A stretch of 64,000 bases of DNA, taken from Microbacteriaceae bacterium. GTDB lineage: Bacteria; Actinomycetota; Actinomycetes; Actinomycetales; Microbacteriaceae. Below the pieces are notes generated by a model that was given only the letters and a program-made list of their open reading frames with translations, ran no database searches and was not told the origin of the DNA. This document shows positions 16,639 to 24,963 of the stretch, one piece after another. How positions within the stretch are numbered: the first letter of the stretch is position 1; every line of letters starts with the position of its first letter. The stretch lies in the NCBI GenBank assembly GCA_947373155.1, contig CANBWO010000008.1:1-64000 (forward strand), given 5' to 3'. Made by a program: the position numbers and the translations under genes.

Positions 16639-18428
16639 TCAAATTTCATGTTGTCGTGGAGGTCAACTTTCACAAGTTCAAAGCCGCCAGAGCGAAGCTT
16701 GTAGTAGCTGAGCCTCTTGGCTTGGGGGACGTCCTGTTCAATCCACATCCGAAGGCCGTCGTCACCATTTCGGTTTATCGGCTTGTTGTCGGATCCGCGC
16801 ACTTCGTGTGATTCACGGATCCTCTCGGCAGCATTCCTAGTGGTTACTAAGTCCAAGATCGCGCGGACAGTTTTTCGTGCCTCATCCTCGTCCATGTTGT
16901 TGCTGTTGAAGAAGTTAAAGAAACTTGGACTAAATCGGTAACTCTCGTCTTTGAGTGGGAAACGTTTGCGGTCGTCAGGTGTGTAGCGACCAATCCAGAC
17001 GCGGCGGATTTCCTCGCGGAACCAAGTTTCGTTGTCGCTAAATCGATTTCTACGGCTGAAAGTATCCGAAGCATTGCGCTTATTGTGAAGGTTGAGTTTG
17101 CGTTCGTCGCGGGCACTATTTGCCCTAGTCTTTTCTTGCTCAAGCTGATTTTTGAGTGCGTTAATAGAGCTATTGGCCTGCATTACGTCATGTCTATAAT
17201 CTTGAGCAAGTTTGGCGTATTTTTCTTGCTGAGCTAGTAGTTCGCCGCGAAGATTACTAATTGCCTGCCGATACATCTGCTCTTGGTCTGGAGCCAGACT
17301 TGCTTGACCCGATTTTTCTACACGAACCGCACCCGGCCCAGGCAGTGGAATTCCAACTTTATGAGCCGAGTTTGGTTCCGACTTAGATTTGGGAATCGTG
17401 AGATCTTCCTCATCGATGTCTGGCATTGCAAGCGGAACATAGTCATCTAGGTCTAGTTCGCTTTCGATAACCTCACGGTTGAGTTCCAGCCAAGGTAAGC
17501 CGTCAGGCAAAAGAGGCAGCGAAGACTTGGCAATCTCATCTTCATCGATGTCATCGAGCCGGAGCGCTACTTTGCCATGATCATCCCGATAAATTCGGAC
17601 TTCCACAATATCTCCGAGGAACAGGTATCTGGAAATAACGTCAAGTGGGTTGCCAGTAATGCGGTTCTTGGCAACTGTGAATACCAGGCCCGGGAATATT
17701 TCTATTTGCGCGCTCTGCCTATCAGTTTGGCGAACAATTCCAAGGGTCACACATCCGTTCCCAAAGTGTGCCAAGGCATCCGCGGCCGAAAACTCTGCCG
17801 TGTGAGGTATGAAACGGCGCTCATTTACAAGGTAGACACCCTCAAGTTTTTGGCCTACTTTGTAGACCCAATCCACCGGAATACCCGGAAAAACAAGGTC
17901 TTGGGGAAGCGACGCAAGGGTATGGCCGTCAGCGAGTTGAACAAGTGCGCCATTAGGTTGAAACAGCATCTTTACCGTTGCCGTGACTTTTTTGGACTCC
18001 AAGATGGATTGCTTCAGCAGCGATGCATCGTTGGCGGCAGCCCAGATGTCACCCTCCAACAGGCGAGTCAATTTCTCTATTGTTGCCTTTTGGGGCGCCA
18101 GCCGAAGTAGGGCCGTTGCCTGAGTTTCAGGAAATCCTATGGGGTAAGTTCTTGCAGCCCCGGAATGAACCTGGCTGCCAGTAGGAAGCATTTCCTGCAG
18201 CAACCAAGTATTCTCGGGTCCAACAACCTCGAAAACATCACAAACTGCCTCTGTTTCGCGTGCCAAAGTCTGGGAGTCGTACGTGAGGTCTGTGGCGTGG
18301 TGAGGGGTCGTAACCACCGTAATAATTTTATTTCTGTTTGGATTTGTTATCTGCCGTGCCAAATTGGCAAGTTGCTCTTGCCTGACAATACGTTCAAAAC
18401 CCATTTTTCCCCCAAATTTATTAGACAT
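16635..18428 (-). CDS. Unrecognised 597-aa multidomain protein with S1-like domain and coiled coil
   Basis: I cannot name this protein. Visible layout: residues 1-120, a globular N-domain with a Rossmann-like hydrophobic strand (KIITVVTTPHHATDL); about 150-215, an OB-like beta-rich segment; about 225-300, an S1/OB-like segment (CVTLGIVRQTDRQSAQIEIFPG, then GDIVEVRIYRDDHGKVALRLDDID); LLPDGLPWLEL; an acidic, Pro-rich linker to about 385; a strong coiled coil about 385-455; and a C-terminal domain ending RLSYYKLRSGGFELVKVDLHDNMKF. Composition is more AT-rich than its neighbours (many AAA, ATT, TTT codons). Start could be 18428 or the ATG at 18404, which has GGGGGA upstream. It may be co-oriented with pgm, 64 nt upstream. 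An RNA-binding role is inference from the S1-like region only. Confidence 0.8.
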   Translation of the reverse strand: MSNKFGGKMGFERIVRQEQLANLARQITNPNRNKIITVVTTPHHATDLTYDSQTLARETEAVCDVFEVVGPENTWLLQEMLPTGSQVHSGAARTYPIGFPETQATALLRLAPQKATIEKLTRLLEGDIWAAANDASLLKQSILESKKVTATVKMLFQPNGALVQLADGHTLASLPQDLVFPGIPVDWVYKVGQKLEGVYLVNERRFIPHTAEFSAADALAHFGNGCVTLGIVRQTDRQSAQIEIFPGLVFTVAKNRITGNPLDVISRYLFLGDIVEVRIYRDDHGKVALRLDDIDEDEIAKSSLPLLPDGLPWLELNREVIESELDLDDYVPLAMPDIDEEDLTIPKSKSEPNSAHKVGIPLPGPGAVRVEKSGQASLAPDQEQMYRQAISNLRGELLAQQEKYAKLAQDYRHDVMQANSSINALKNQLEQEKTRANSARDERKLNLHNKRNASDTFSRRNRFSDNETWFREEIRRVWIGRYTPDDRKRFPLKDESYRFSPSFFNFFNSNNMDEDEARKTVRAILDLVTTRNAAERIRESHEVRGSDNKPINRNGDDGLRMWIEQDVPQAKRLSYYKLRSGGFELVKVDLHDNMKFD

Positions 18429-18492
18429 GCAAAGCCTAAAGGGGGGCTATGACACCGTTAAGAATGGCTGAGAAAGTAATTCATAAATATCT

Positions 18493-20151
18493 TCAACCTT
18501 GCTTGAGTAACTTTCGCATGTCAGTTTCAAGGCTTACTAATTTGTCCTGGGCAACTGCATCTGAGGCACCAACCGCCTGCAAATAGCATTTGAGTTTCGG
18601 TTCGGTGCCGCTCGGACGAATAATCACGCGGCGGCCATCTGGTAAGTCAAAGCGCAGGCCATCGGTGGCTGGCAAATCCGCAGAACCTACCGCTAGGTCG
18701 GTGAATTTTGCTGTTTGGCCATCGATGATTGCCGGCGGAGCCTGCCGCAGTGAGGCAACCAGCTGCTGTGCAACCGAGACCGATGCGAAGCGCAAGCTGA
18801 TTTGCCCGGTTGCGTAGTGACCAAAAAGCGCGCCGAGGTCGGCTAGGTGCTGATCAAGATTGGATCCTGTCGCCAGCAGGCGATTGGCAAGGTCGGCTAC
18901 CAGCAAAGCTGCGCTGATACCGTCTTTGTCCGGAGTGTGCGATGCGTCAACGCAGTAACCCAGCGCCTCTTCGAATCCGAAAAGCAGGTTCGGAACCTTG
19001 CTGATCCACTTGAATCCGGTGAGAGTCTGAACGTAACCCAAACCGTAGTGCTTGGCAACCGAATCCAACTGCGAACTGGAGACGATGGAACTTCCCAGGT
19101 TGCCGCTCACTCCGGCTCGCTGCGCCTTAGCAGCGAGTTCAGCGCCCAAAATAAGGCCAACCTGGTCTCCGGTGAGTTTTCGCCAGCCGCCCGCGACTGC
19201 AGAATCGGGAACCGCAACTGCCAGCCGATCGGCATCTGGGTCACAGGCCAAAATCAAATCGGCTTGCGCAAGTTGTGCGGTCTGAATCGCTAGATCCAGT
19301 GCCCCGGGTTCCTCTGGGTTGGGGAAAGCCACCGTTGGGAAACTGCCATCTGGGTCAATTTGTTGTGCCACCAAAACGGGGTCGTGTAGGCCAGCCGATT
19401 CGAATACCGATCGAGCCGTAGCCCAACCGACACCGTGCATTGCGGTGAACACAATCTTTATCTGGCGACTAGGTTGAGGCGCTACTAGGCCAGCCGTGTG
19501 AGCTATGTACCAGGCGCGCAATGCGCCTCCGCCGGTCTCAAAATCCAGGCTCTTGGGCAGTTGATCGAAAGTCTGCGATGCTGCCACCGCGTGAATATGA
19601 GCGGCGATCTGCGAGTCGACCGGACTGATGATTTGAGATCCACCGTTGGAGCCACCCAGGTAAACCTTGTATCCGTTATCGCGCGGAGGGTTGTGGCTGG
19701 CAGTCACCATCACACCCATGCTGTAGCCACCCTGCTTCACCGCGAAAGCCAGCATCGGGGTCGGCACATATGTATCAAAAAGCAGAACATCCATACCCGC
19801 GCCGGCAAAAATCTGTGCGGAATCCTGGGCAAAGACATCGCTGTTGATTCGCCCGTCAAAGCCAATAACCACCGATGGCCGCTTGCCACCGGCAGTGAAT
19901 TCCGGATTAGCCAACAACCAGTTGGCGATTCCGGCGGCGGCTTGTGCCACAAGAACTCGATTCATGCGGTTTGGCCCAGCGCCGAGTTCTCCTCGGAGTC
20001 CTGCGGTTCCAAAACCAATCCGGCTACCGAAGCGATCCGCCAGACCGGCCGCGTCGACAGATTCGATTAACGCTTTGAGTTCGGCCCTGGTAATTTCATC
20101 GGGGTCCTGATTCAACCAGGCTTTAGCCTGATCTAAAAGCTGGGCATCCAT
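18493..20151 (-). CDS. Phosphosugar mutase (PgcA/PGM2-like; likely phosphopentomutase or phosphoglucomutase/PMM)
   Basis: A 552-aa alpha-D-phosphohexomutase with the active-serine loop VTASHNPPRDNGYKVY, metal loop ACDPDADRLAV, sugar loop GFEEALGYCVD, and phosphate-binding RPSGTEPKLKCYL. It belongs to the long (about 550 aa) subfamily with Bacillus PgcA and human PGM2. The next gene, 3 nt upstream on the same strand, is purine nucleoside phosphorylase, which makes (deoxy)ribose-1-phosphate, so phosphopentomutase activity (to ribose-5-phosphate) fits the context. The same pair, deoD-pmmB, exists in M. tuberculosis. Family membership is clear; the substrate is inference. It differs from the shorter ManB at 49 kb. 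Confidence 0.9.
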   Translation of the reverse strand: MDAQLLDQAKAWLNQDPDEITRAELKALIESVDAAGLADRFGSRIGFGTAGLRGELGAGPNRMNRVLVAQAAAGIANWLLANPEFTAGGKRPSVVIGFDGRINSDVFAQDSAQIFAGAGMDVLLFDTYVPTPMLAFAVKQGGYSMGVMVTASHNPPRDNGYKVYLGGSNGGSQIISPVDSQIAAHIHAVAASQTFDQLPKSLDFETGGGALRAWYIAHTAGLVAPQPSRQIKIVFTAMHGVGWATARSVFESAGLHDPVLVAQQIDPDGSFPTVAFPNPEEPGALDLAIQTAQLAQADLILACDPDADRLAVAVPDSAVAGGWRKLTGDQVGLILGAELAAKAQRAGVSGNLGSSIVSSSQLDSVAKHYGLGYVQTLTGFKWISKVPNLLFGFEEALGYCVDASHTPDKDGISAALLVADLANRLLATGSNLDQHLADLGALFGHYATGQISLRFASVSVAQQLVASLRQAPPAIIDGQTAKFTDLAVGSADLPATDGLRFDLPDGRRVIIRPSGTEPKLKCYLQAVGASDAVAQDKLVSLETDMRKLLKQG

Positions 20152-20154
20152 GGT

Positions 20155-20976
20155 TTAAAGCTTTGCCACAATCTGGGCTAGCAGTGCGCTAATGCGTGCC
20201 TCGGCTAGTTGACCAGACTCAATGACTTCGGCGTGACTGAGCGGGTTTGGGCTGATGCCGGCGGCCAAATTGGTGATTAGTGAAAGCCCAAGCACCTTCA
20301 TTCCGGCCTGGCGGGCAGCGATGGCCTCTAGCGCGGTAGACATGCCAACAATGTGACCGCCCATGATTTTTGCCATCTGTACTTCGGCAGGGGTTTCGTA
20401 GTGCGGACCACGGAACTGAACGTAAACGCCTTCGTCGAGGCTGGAATCTACTGTGCGTGCCAAATCCCTAAGCTCGCGCGAATACAAATCGGTTAGGTCT
20501 ATGAAAGTGGCACCCTCTAATGGGCTGCTGGCGGTCAGGTTGATGTGATCGCTAATCAGAACTGGCTGGCCGGCGCTCCAGGTTGGCTTGATGCCGCCGG
20601 CACCATTGGTGAGAATCATGGTTTTGACCCCGGTCGCGGCTGCGGTTCTAACGCCGTGAACTACTCGGCGAACCCCGTGTCCCTCATAAAAATGGGTGCG
20701 TGCGCCAAGAACCAGAGCGTGCTTTCCGCTGGGCAAAAGAATGGAACGAATGGTTGCCACGTGTCCGGCAACCACCGGTGCGCTGAATCCAGCAATCTGG
20801 GTGGCATCGATGCTGGCCACCGTTTCACCCATTAGGTCTGCTGCCTTGGCCCAACCGGAACCAAGGGTCAAAGCGATGTCGTGCTTGGCAACCCCGGTTA
20901 GTTCAGCAATCTGGTCGGCCGCTAACTTTGCGACTTCCATTGGGTTAACTTCGTTGTCTTCTAATGGGTTAGGCAT
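20155..20976 (-). CDS. punA: Purine nucleoside phosphorylase
   Basis: Phosphorolyses inosine/guanosine (and deoxy forms) to base plus pentose-1-phosphate. Trimeric PNP features are present: LTLGSGWAKAADL (phosphate-binding), GARTHFYEGHG, MILTNGAGGIKPTW, GPHYETPAE, and VGMSTALEAIAARQAGMKVLGLSLITNLAAGI. I choose the ATG at 20976 (273 aa), aligning with family length; the ORF-track start at 21018 overlaps the divergent lpdA-like gene, and an ATG at 20940 is a further option. It is followed 3 nt later by the mutase. The 34-nt divergent space to the flavoprotein gene holds both promoters. Confidence 0.94.
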   Translation of the reverse strand: MPNPLEDNEVNPMEVAKLAADQIAELTGVAKHDIALTLGSGWAKAADLMGETVASIDATQIAGFSAPVVAGHVATIRSILLPSGKHALVLGARTHFYEGHGVRRVVHGVRTAAATGVKTMILTNGAGGIKPTWSAGQPVLISDHINLTASSPLEGATFIDLTDLYSRELRDLARTVDSSLDEGVYVQFRGPHYETPAEVQMAKIMGGHIVGMSTALEAIAARQAGMKVLGLSLITNLAAGISPNPLSHAEVIESGQLAEARISALLAQIVAKL

Positions 20977-21010
20977 GAATTTGAGTCTAGTTGTGGGGGA
21001 CAATAGAAGA

Positions 21011-22429
21011 GTGGACAAGAACCTAAAAAAGAAGCATCACATTGTCATCATTGGTGGCGGCCCTGGCGGATACGAAGCAGCACTGAGCGGACGCCAACTC
21101 GGAGCCGACGTAACACTAATTGAGAAGAACGGTATCGGCGGAAACGCGGTACTCACCGATGTGGTTCCATCCAAGACTTTGATCGCAACCGCCGAGGCAG
21201 CTCAGCGAGTGGCACACGCCAACAACCTTGGCGTGAAGCTCACCTTTGCCGGGCAGCCGGTAAAGCCAAAGATCGAGATCGACCTGGCCGTGGTCAACCA
21301 GCGCCTGAAAGACTTAGCAGAGCAGCAGAGCGCCGACATGCTGGCCGAACTTGTCTCTGCCGGAGTCCGAATTATTCACGGCACCGGAAAACTTGACGGA
21401 AATCACCACGTGATTGCCACCCCGAGCGATGGCGGAAAGCCTGAGCGTATCGAGGCAAAGACGATTATTGTTTCTGTCGGTGCCACACCGCGTGAACTGC
21501 CTGATGCCAAGCCAGATGGCGAGCGAATCTTTACCTGGGCTCAGCTGTACAACTTGCAGGAGCTACCGGAGCACATGATTGTGGTTGGTTCTGGTGTGAC
21601 CGGAGCTGAGTTCGCCAGCGCCTATTCCTACTTGGGTTCCGAAGTCACTCTGATTTCCAGCCGCGCCACAATCTTGCCTTCCAGCGATGCCGATGCCGCC
21701 CAGGTAATCGAGACCGTGTTCCGCCGCACCGGCATCAACATTCAGAGCGAATCTCGTGCCGACAAAGTGGTGAACACAGGTAGCGGAGTTGAGGTCACCC
21801 TCAGCACCGGCGAAGTCATCAAGGGTTCTCACTGTCTAATGGCCGTTGGGGCGATTCCAAACACCGCGGGTCTTGGTCTTGAAGAAGCCGGAGTTCTCCT
21901 GACCGATTCCGGACACGTCGATGTAAACAAAGTGGCCCGTACCTCGCGCGCCAACGTTTACGCGGTGGGAGACTGCACCACCTTTATGCCACTGGCCTCG
22001 GTAAGTGCCATGCAGGGCCGCACCGCAGTGTTCCACACCATGGGCGATGTCTCTGCTCCAACCAACCTGCGTCACGTGACCGCCAACATCTTTACCGCGC
22101 CAGAGGTTGCCACCGTGGGCTGGACCGAGAAAGACGTGGCAGACGGCAAGGTCAACGGCTTTGTAAAAAAGATCATGCTGAACACCAACCCGCGCGCCAA
22201 AATGCAGGGCATCGATGATGGTTTTATCAAGCTGATTTGTTCCACCGGCGGCACCGTAATCGGCGGCGTTGTTGTGGCGCCTCGAGCCAGCGACCTCATT
22301 TACCCAATCGCCATCGCGGTGGAAAACCGACTCACGGTAGACGAGGTGGCTAGAACCTTTACCGTTTACCCATCTTTGTCGACCACCATCCAAGAGGCGG
22401 CCCAGGACCTGCACCTACCAACGGACTAG
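21011..22429 (+). CDS. lpdA: LpdA-type NAD(P)H-quinone reductase (flavoprotein disulfide reductase fold without redox cysteines)
   Basis: A 472-aa FAD/NAD(P) two-dinucleotide-binding protein. FAD motif IVIIGGGPGGYEAAL, NAD motif VVGSGVTGAEFASAYSYLGSEV, second FAD motif VYAVGDCTTFMPLA, and a C-terminal dimerisation domain (TVGWTEKDV). Where lipoamide dehydrogenase has two redox cysteines, this has GGNAVLTDVVPSK, so it cannot do disulfide chemistry there. M. tuberculosis LpdA (Rv3303c) likewise lacks them, acts as a quinone reductase, and lies near deoD. The GTG at 21011 precedes the family N-terminus; the ORF-track extension back to 20696 is antisense to punA and not real. Confidence 0.9.
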   Translation: MDKNLKKKHHIVIIGGGPGGYEAALSGRQLGADVTLIEKNGIGGNAVLTDVVPSKTLIATAEAAQRVAHANNLGVKLTFAGQPVKPKIEIDLAVVNQRLKDLAEQQSADMLAELVSAGVRIIHGTGKLDGNHHVIATPSDGGKPERIEAKTIIVSVGATPRELPDAKPDGERIFTWAQLYNLQELPEHMIVVGSGVTGAEFASAYSYLGSEVTLISSRATILPSSDADAAQVIETVFRRTGINIQSESRADKVVNTGSGVEVTLSTGEVIKGSHCLMAVGAIPNTAGLGLEEAGVLLTDSGHVDVNKVARTSRANVYAVGDCTTFMPLASVSAMQGRTAVFHTMGDVSAPTNLRHVTANIFTAPEVATVGWTEKDVADGKVNGFVKKIMLNTNPRAKMQGIDDGFIKLICSTGGTVIGGVVVAPRASDLIYPIAIAVENRLTVDEVARTFTVYPSLSTTIQEAAQDLHLPTD

Positions 22430-22478
22430 TTCTTCCAAACCAAGGGTTCTGCAAACACGCCAGAAGTTTTTCAAAAAG

Positions 22479-22508
22479 AAAACCCCCAGCCAGAAGGCCG
22501 GGGGTTTT
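22479..22508. terminator. Bidirectional terminator between lpdA and accA
   Basis: AAAACCCCCAGCC, AGAA and GGCCGGGGGTTTT form a strong stem with A-run and T-run on opposite sides, placed between the stop codons of two converging genes. Confidence 0.88.
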
Positions 22509-22519
22509 TACTTTAACGT

Positions 22520-24289
22520 CTAGGCAAACTCGATCAGCATGGTGCCGGCTGGAACAGTTTCGCCAACTGCGGCGCCAATGGCCTTCACGGTTCCACTCTT
22601 GTGGGCGGTCAGTGGCTGTTCCATCTTCATGGCCTCAAGCACCACAACAAGGTCGCCCTCGTTGACTTCCTGGCCCACTTCAACAGCAATCTTGACCACG
22701 GTGCTCTGCATCGGTGCCTTGATTTCGTTGGCGTTTCCGCCAGCGGCCACGCCAGCGGTCTTCTTACGCTTGGCTGCGCCACCCGCTGCCGGTGCTGCTG
22801 CAACCCCGCTGAACATGCTGGCAGGCAGGCTAACCTCGATGCGTTTGCCGCCAACTTCGACCACAACATTGTTGCGCTCGCCGGCCTCCGCGCCCTCGCC
22901 CGCATCGCCCGACCAAGCCGGAATGTCGTTGTTCCACTCGGTTTCAATCCAACGCGTGTAAACGCCGAACTTTCCATCGATGCCGATAAAAGCAGGCTCA
23001 TTCACAATCTTCTGGTGGAACGGCAGCACGGTAGGCATGCCTTCGATTTTCATCTCGGCTAGGGCTCGGCGGCTGCGGGCCAAGGCTTCTTCGCGAGTGG
23101 ATCCGGTAACGATCAGCTTGGCAATCATGCTGTCGAACGAACCCGAAATCTCGTCGCCCGATTCAACTCCGGTGTCAACGCGAACGCCCGGGCCGCTAGG
23201 AGCCTTAAACAGGCTCACCAGACCAGGGGCTGGCATAAAGTTGCGACCGGCGTCTTCTCCGTTGATGCGGAATTCAAAACTGTGACCCTTGATGATCGGG
23301 TCTTCGTAGTCCAGCACGCCGCCCTCGGCTAGGCGGAACTGCTCGCGCACTAGGTCGAGTCCCGTGACTTCCTCGGAGACCGGGTGCTCCACCTGTAGAC
23401 GGGTGTTTACCTCCAGGAAGCTGATGGTGCCATCTTGGGCAACAAGGAACTCACAGGTGCCGGCACCCTGGTAGCCAACCTCCTTGAGGATCGCCTTAGA
23501 GGCCTCGTATAGGCGTTGGTTTTGCTCAGGGGTAAGGAATGGGGCCGGAGCCTCTTCTACCAACTTCTGGTGTCTGCGCTGCAACGAGCAGTCGCGGGTG
23601 CTAACCACAACAACGTTTCCGTGGGCGTCGGCCAAGCACTGGGTTTCCACGTGACGAGGCTTCTCCAGGTACTTCTCTACAAAGCACTCACCGCGACCAA
23701 AGGCAGCAATTGCCTCGCGGGTTGCACTTTCGAATAGCTCGGCTACTTCTTCTTTGTTGTAAGCAACCTTGATGCCGCGCCCGCCGCCACCGAAGGCAGC
23801 CTTGATGGCAACTGGCACACCGTGCTGAGCCACAAAATCTAGAACCTCGGAGGCGCCCGAAACCGGGTTTAGAGTACCCGGTGCCAATGGTGCGCCAACC
23901 TTTTCGGCTACGTGACGTGCCGAAACCTTGTCGCCAAGCATCTCGATTGCCTTAGGCGATGGGCCGATCCAAATGAGTCCGGCAGCAATAACAGCGCGGG
24001 CAAAGTCTGCGTTTTCGGCCAAGAAGCCGTAGCCAGGGTGAACCGCATCGGCGCCGGAGGCAGCGGCGGCGGCCAAAATCTTTTCAATAACCAGGTAGGT
24101 CTCAGGCCCGGTTGTTCCGTTTAGCGCGTAGGCCTCATCGGCCATCTTGACGTGCATGGCGTTGCGGTCTTGGTCGGCGTAAACGGCAACCGAGGCAATG
24201 CCCGAGTCTTTGGCGGCACGGATGATGCGAACAGCAATCTCGCCGCGGTTGGCAACTAGAACCTTGGTGATTTTCTTAGCAGAAGTCAT
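22520..24289 (-). CDS. accA3: Acetyl/propionyl-CoA carboxylase alpha subunit (biotin carboxylase plus BCCP)
   Basis: Carboxylates its biotin using ATP and bicarbonate, supplying the beta subunit that makes malonyl- or methylmalonyl-CoA for fatty-acid synthesis. The 589-aa protein has biotin carboxylase N-domain ([18 protein letters not shown]), ATP-grasp region with [29 protein letters not shown], and a C-terminal biotinyl domain with EAMKME (Lys near residue 555). An Ala/Gly/Lys-rich linker joins the domains. It follows maf by 7 nt, with AGAGGGAC as ribosome-binding sequence. Beta and epsilon subunits and biotin ligase lie at 30.3-33 kb. Confidence 0.96.
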   Translation of the reverse strand: MTSAKKITKVLVANRGEIAVRIIRAAKDSGIASVAVYADQDRNAMHVKMADEAYALNGTTGPETYLVIEKILAAAAASGADAVHPGYGFLAENADFARAVIAAGLIWIGPSPKAIEMLGDKVSARHVAEKVGAPLAPGTLNPVSGASEVLDFVAQHGVPVAIKAAFGGGGRGIKVAYNKEEVAELFESATREAIAAFGRGECFVEKYLEKPRHVETQCLADAHGNVVVVSTRDCSLQRRHQKLVEEAPAPFLTPEQNQRLYEASKAILKEVGYQGAGTCEFLVAQDGTISFLEVNTRLQVEHPVSEEVTGLDLVREQFRLAEGGVLDYEDPIIKGHSFEFRINGEDAGRNFMPAPGLVSLFKAPSGPGVRVDTGVESGDEISGSFDSMIAKLIVTGSTREEALARSRRALAEMKIEGMPTVLPFHQKIVNEPAFIGIDGKFGVYTRWIETEWNNDIPAWSGDAGEGAEAGERNNVVVEVGGKRIEVSLPASMFSGVAAAPAAGGAAKRKKTAGVAAGGNANEIKAPMQSTVVKIAVEVGQEVNEGDLVVVLEAMKMEQPLTAHKSGTVKAIGAAVGETVPAGTMLIEFA

Positions 24290-24296
24290 AGTCCCT

Positions 24297-24935
24297 CTAG
24301 CCTATTGGCTTGCTCCAGAGCGTGGGGTATTCGATGCCAAGTTCAAGTATCAATTCACGCAACGTAGGCAGGCTCAAACCCACCACGGTGTGAGGATCAC
24401 CCTCGATTCGGCTGATAAAAGCGCCACCCAGGCCATCGATGGTAAATGCGCCGGCCACTTTGAGCGGCTCACCCGTTGCTACATAGGCTTCAATCTCTGC
24501 GTCACTCAGCTGGGCAAAGTGAACTGTGGCGTGGCTAACCCGGCCAACAGCGATGGGCTCCGCAGGGTTGCGGTTGTCGATTACCCAGTGGCCGCTGTAA
24601 AGTCGGCCCGAATTGCCGCGCAGCGCCTTCCAACGGTCGATAGCCACCTGAGGCAGGTGTGGCTTGCCCAAAGATTCGCCATCAAATTCCAGCGATGAGT
24701 CGCAGCCGATAATGACTGAGCCGGCTACCTCTGGTCGGTTCAGCACTGCTTCCGCTTTGGCGCGGGCCAACAGGCCAACCATTTGGCTGGTGTTCTGGAT
24801 CAATCCCTGGGCTTTTCCAACGGCCGTCACCTCGTCTTCGTCTACCAGAGGGGCAATGGTTACGGGTTCAATGCCTCCGGCGCGAAGCAAACTTAGGCGG
24901 GCTGGAGAAGTGGATGCGAGCACAACGCGGGTCAT
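24297..24935 (-). CDS. maf: Maf-family nucleoside triphosphate pyrophosphatase
   Basis: Maf proteins hydrolyse non-canonical or excess nucleotides (dTTP/UTP or m7GTP) to monophosphates. I start at the ATG ending at 24935 (212 aa), since [19 protein letters not shown] is the canonical N-terminus; the ORF-track start adds 15 residues. Family motifs include [16 protein letters not shown] and [11 protein letters not shown]; a [29 protein letters not shown] block near the C-terminus matches. It is the first gene of a maf-accA3 unit, an arrangement common in actinobacteria. Confidence 0.93.
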   Translation of the reverse strand: MTRVVLASTSPARLSLLRAGGIEPVTIAPLVDEDEVTAVGKAQGLIQNTSQMVGLLARAKAEAVLNRPEVAGSVIIGCDSSLEFDGESLGKPHLPQVAIDRWKALRGNSGRLYSGHWVIDNRNPAEPIAVGRVSHATVHFAQLSDAEIEAYVATGEPLKVAGAFTIDGLGGAFISRIEGDPHTVVGLSLPTLRELILELGIEYPTLWSKPIG

Positions 24936-24956
24936 GTGTTCAAGGGTATGGAACAC
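24936..24956. promoter_or_regulatory. Inverted repeat GTGTTC-N9-GAACAC between divergent maf and RNA methyltransferase genes
   Basis: A perfect 6-bp dyad fills nearly all of the 28-nt space between the two divergent start codons. It could be an operator for either gene. It is not the actinobacterial LexA box, whose half-sites face the other way (GAAC-N4-GTTC). Confidence 0.3.
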
Positions 24957-24963
24957 TTGACTA

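Noticed and set aside
17577-18110. 177-aa plus-strand ORF inside the 597-aa gene
   Set aside because: Antisense to a longer ORF with clear domain structure; its sequence has no recognisable motif and no ribosome-binding site of note.
20696-21010. N-terminal extension of the LpdA-like ORF
   Set aside because: Antisense to the conserved purine nucleoside phosphorylase; the dinucleotide-binding N-terminus begins after the GTG at 21011.
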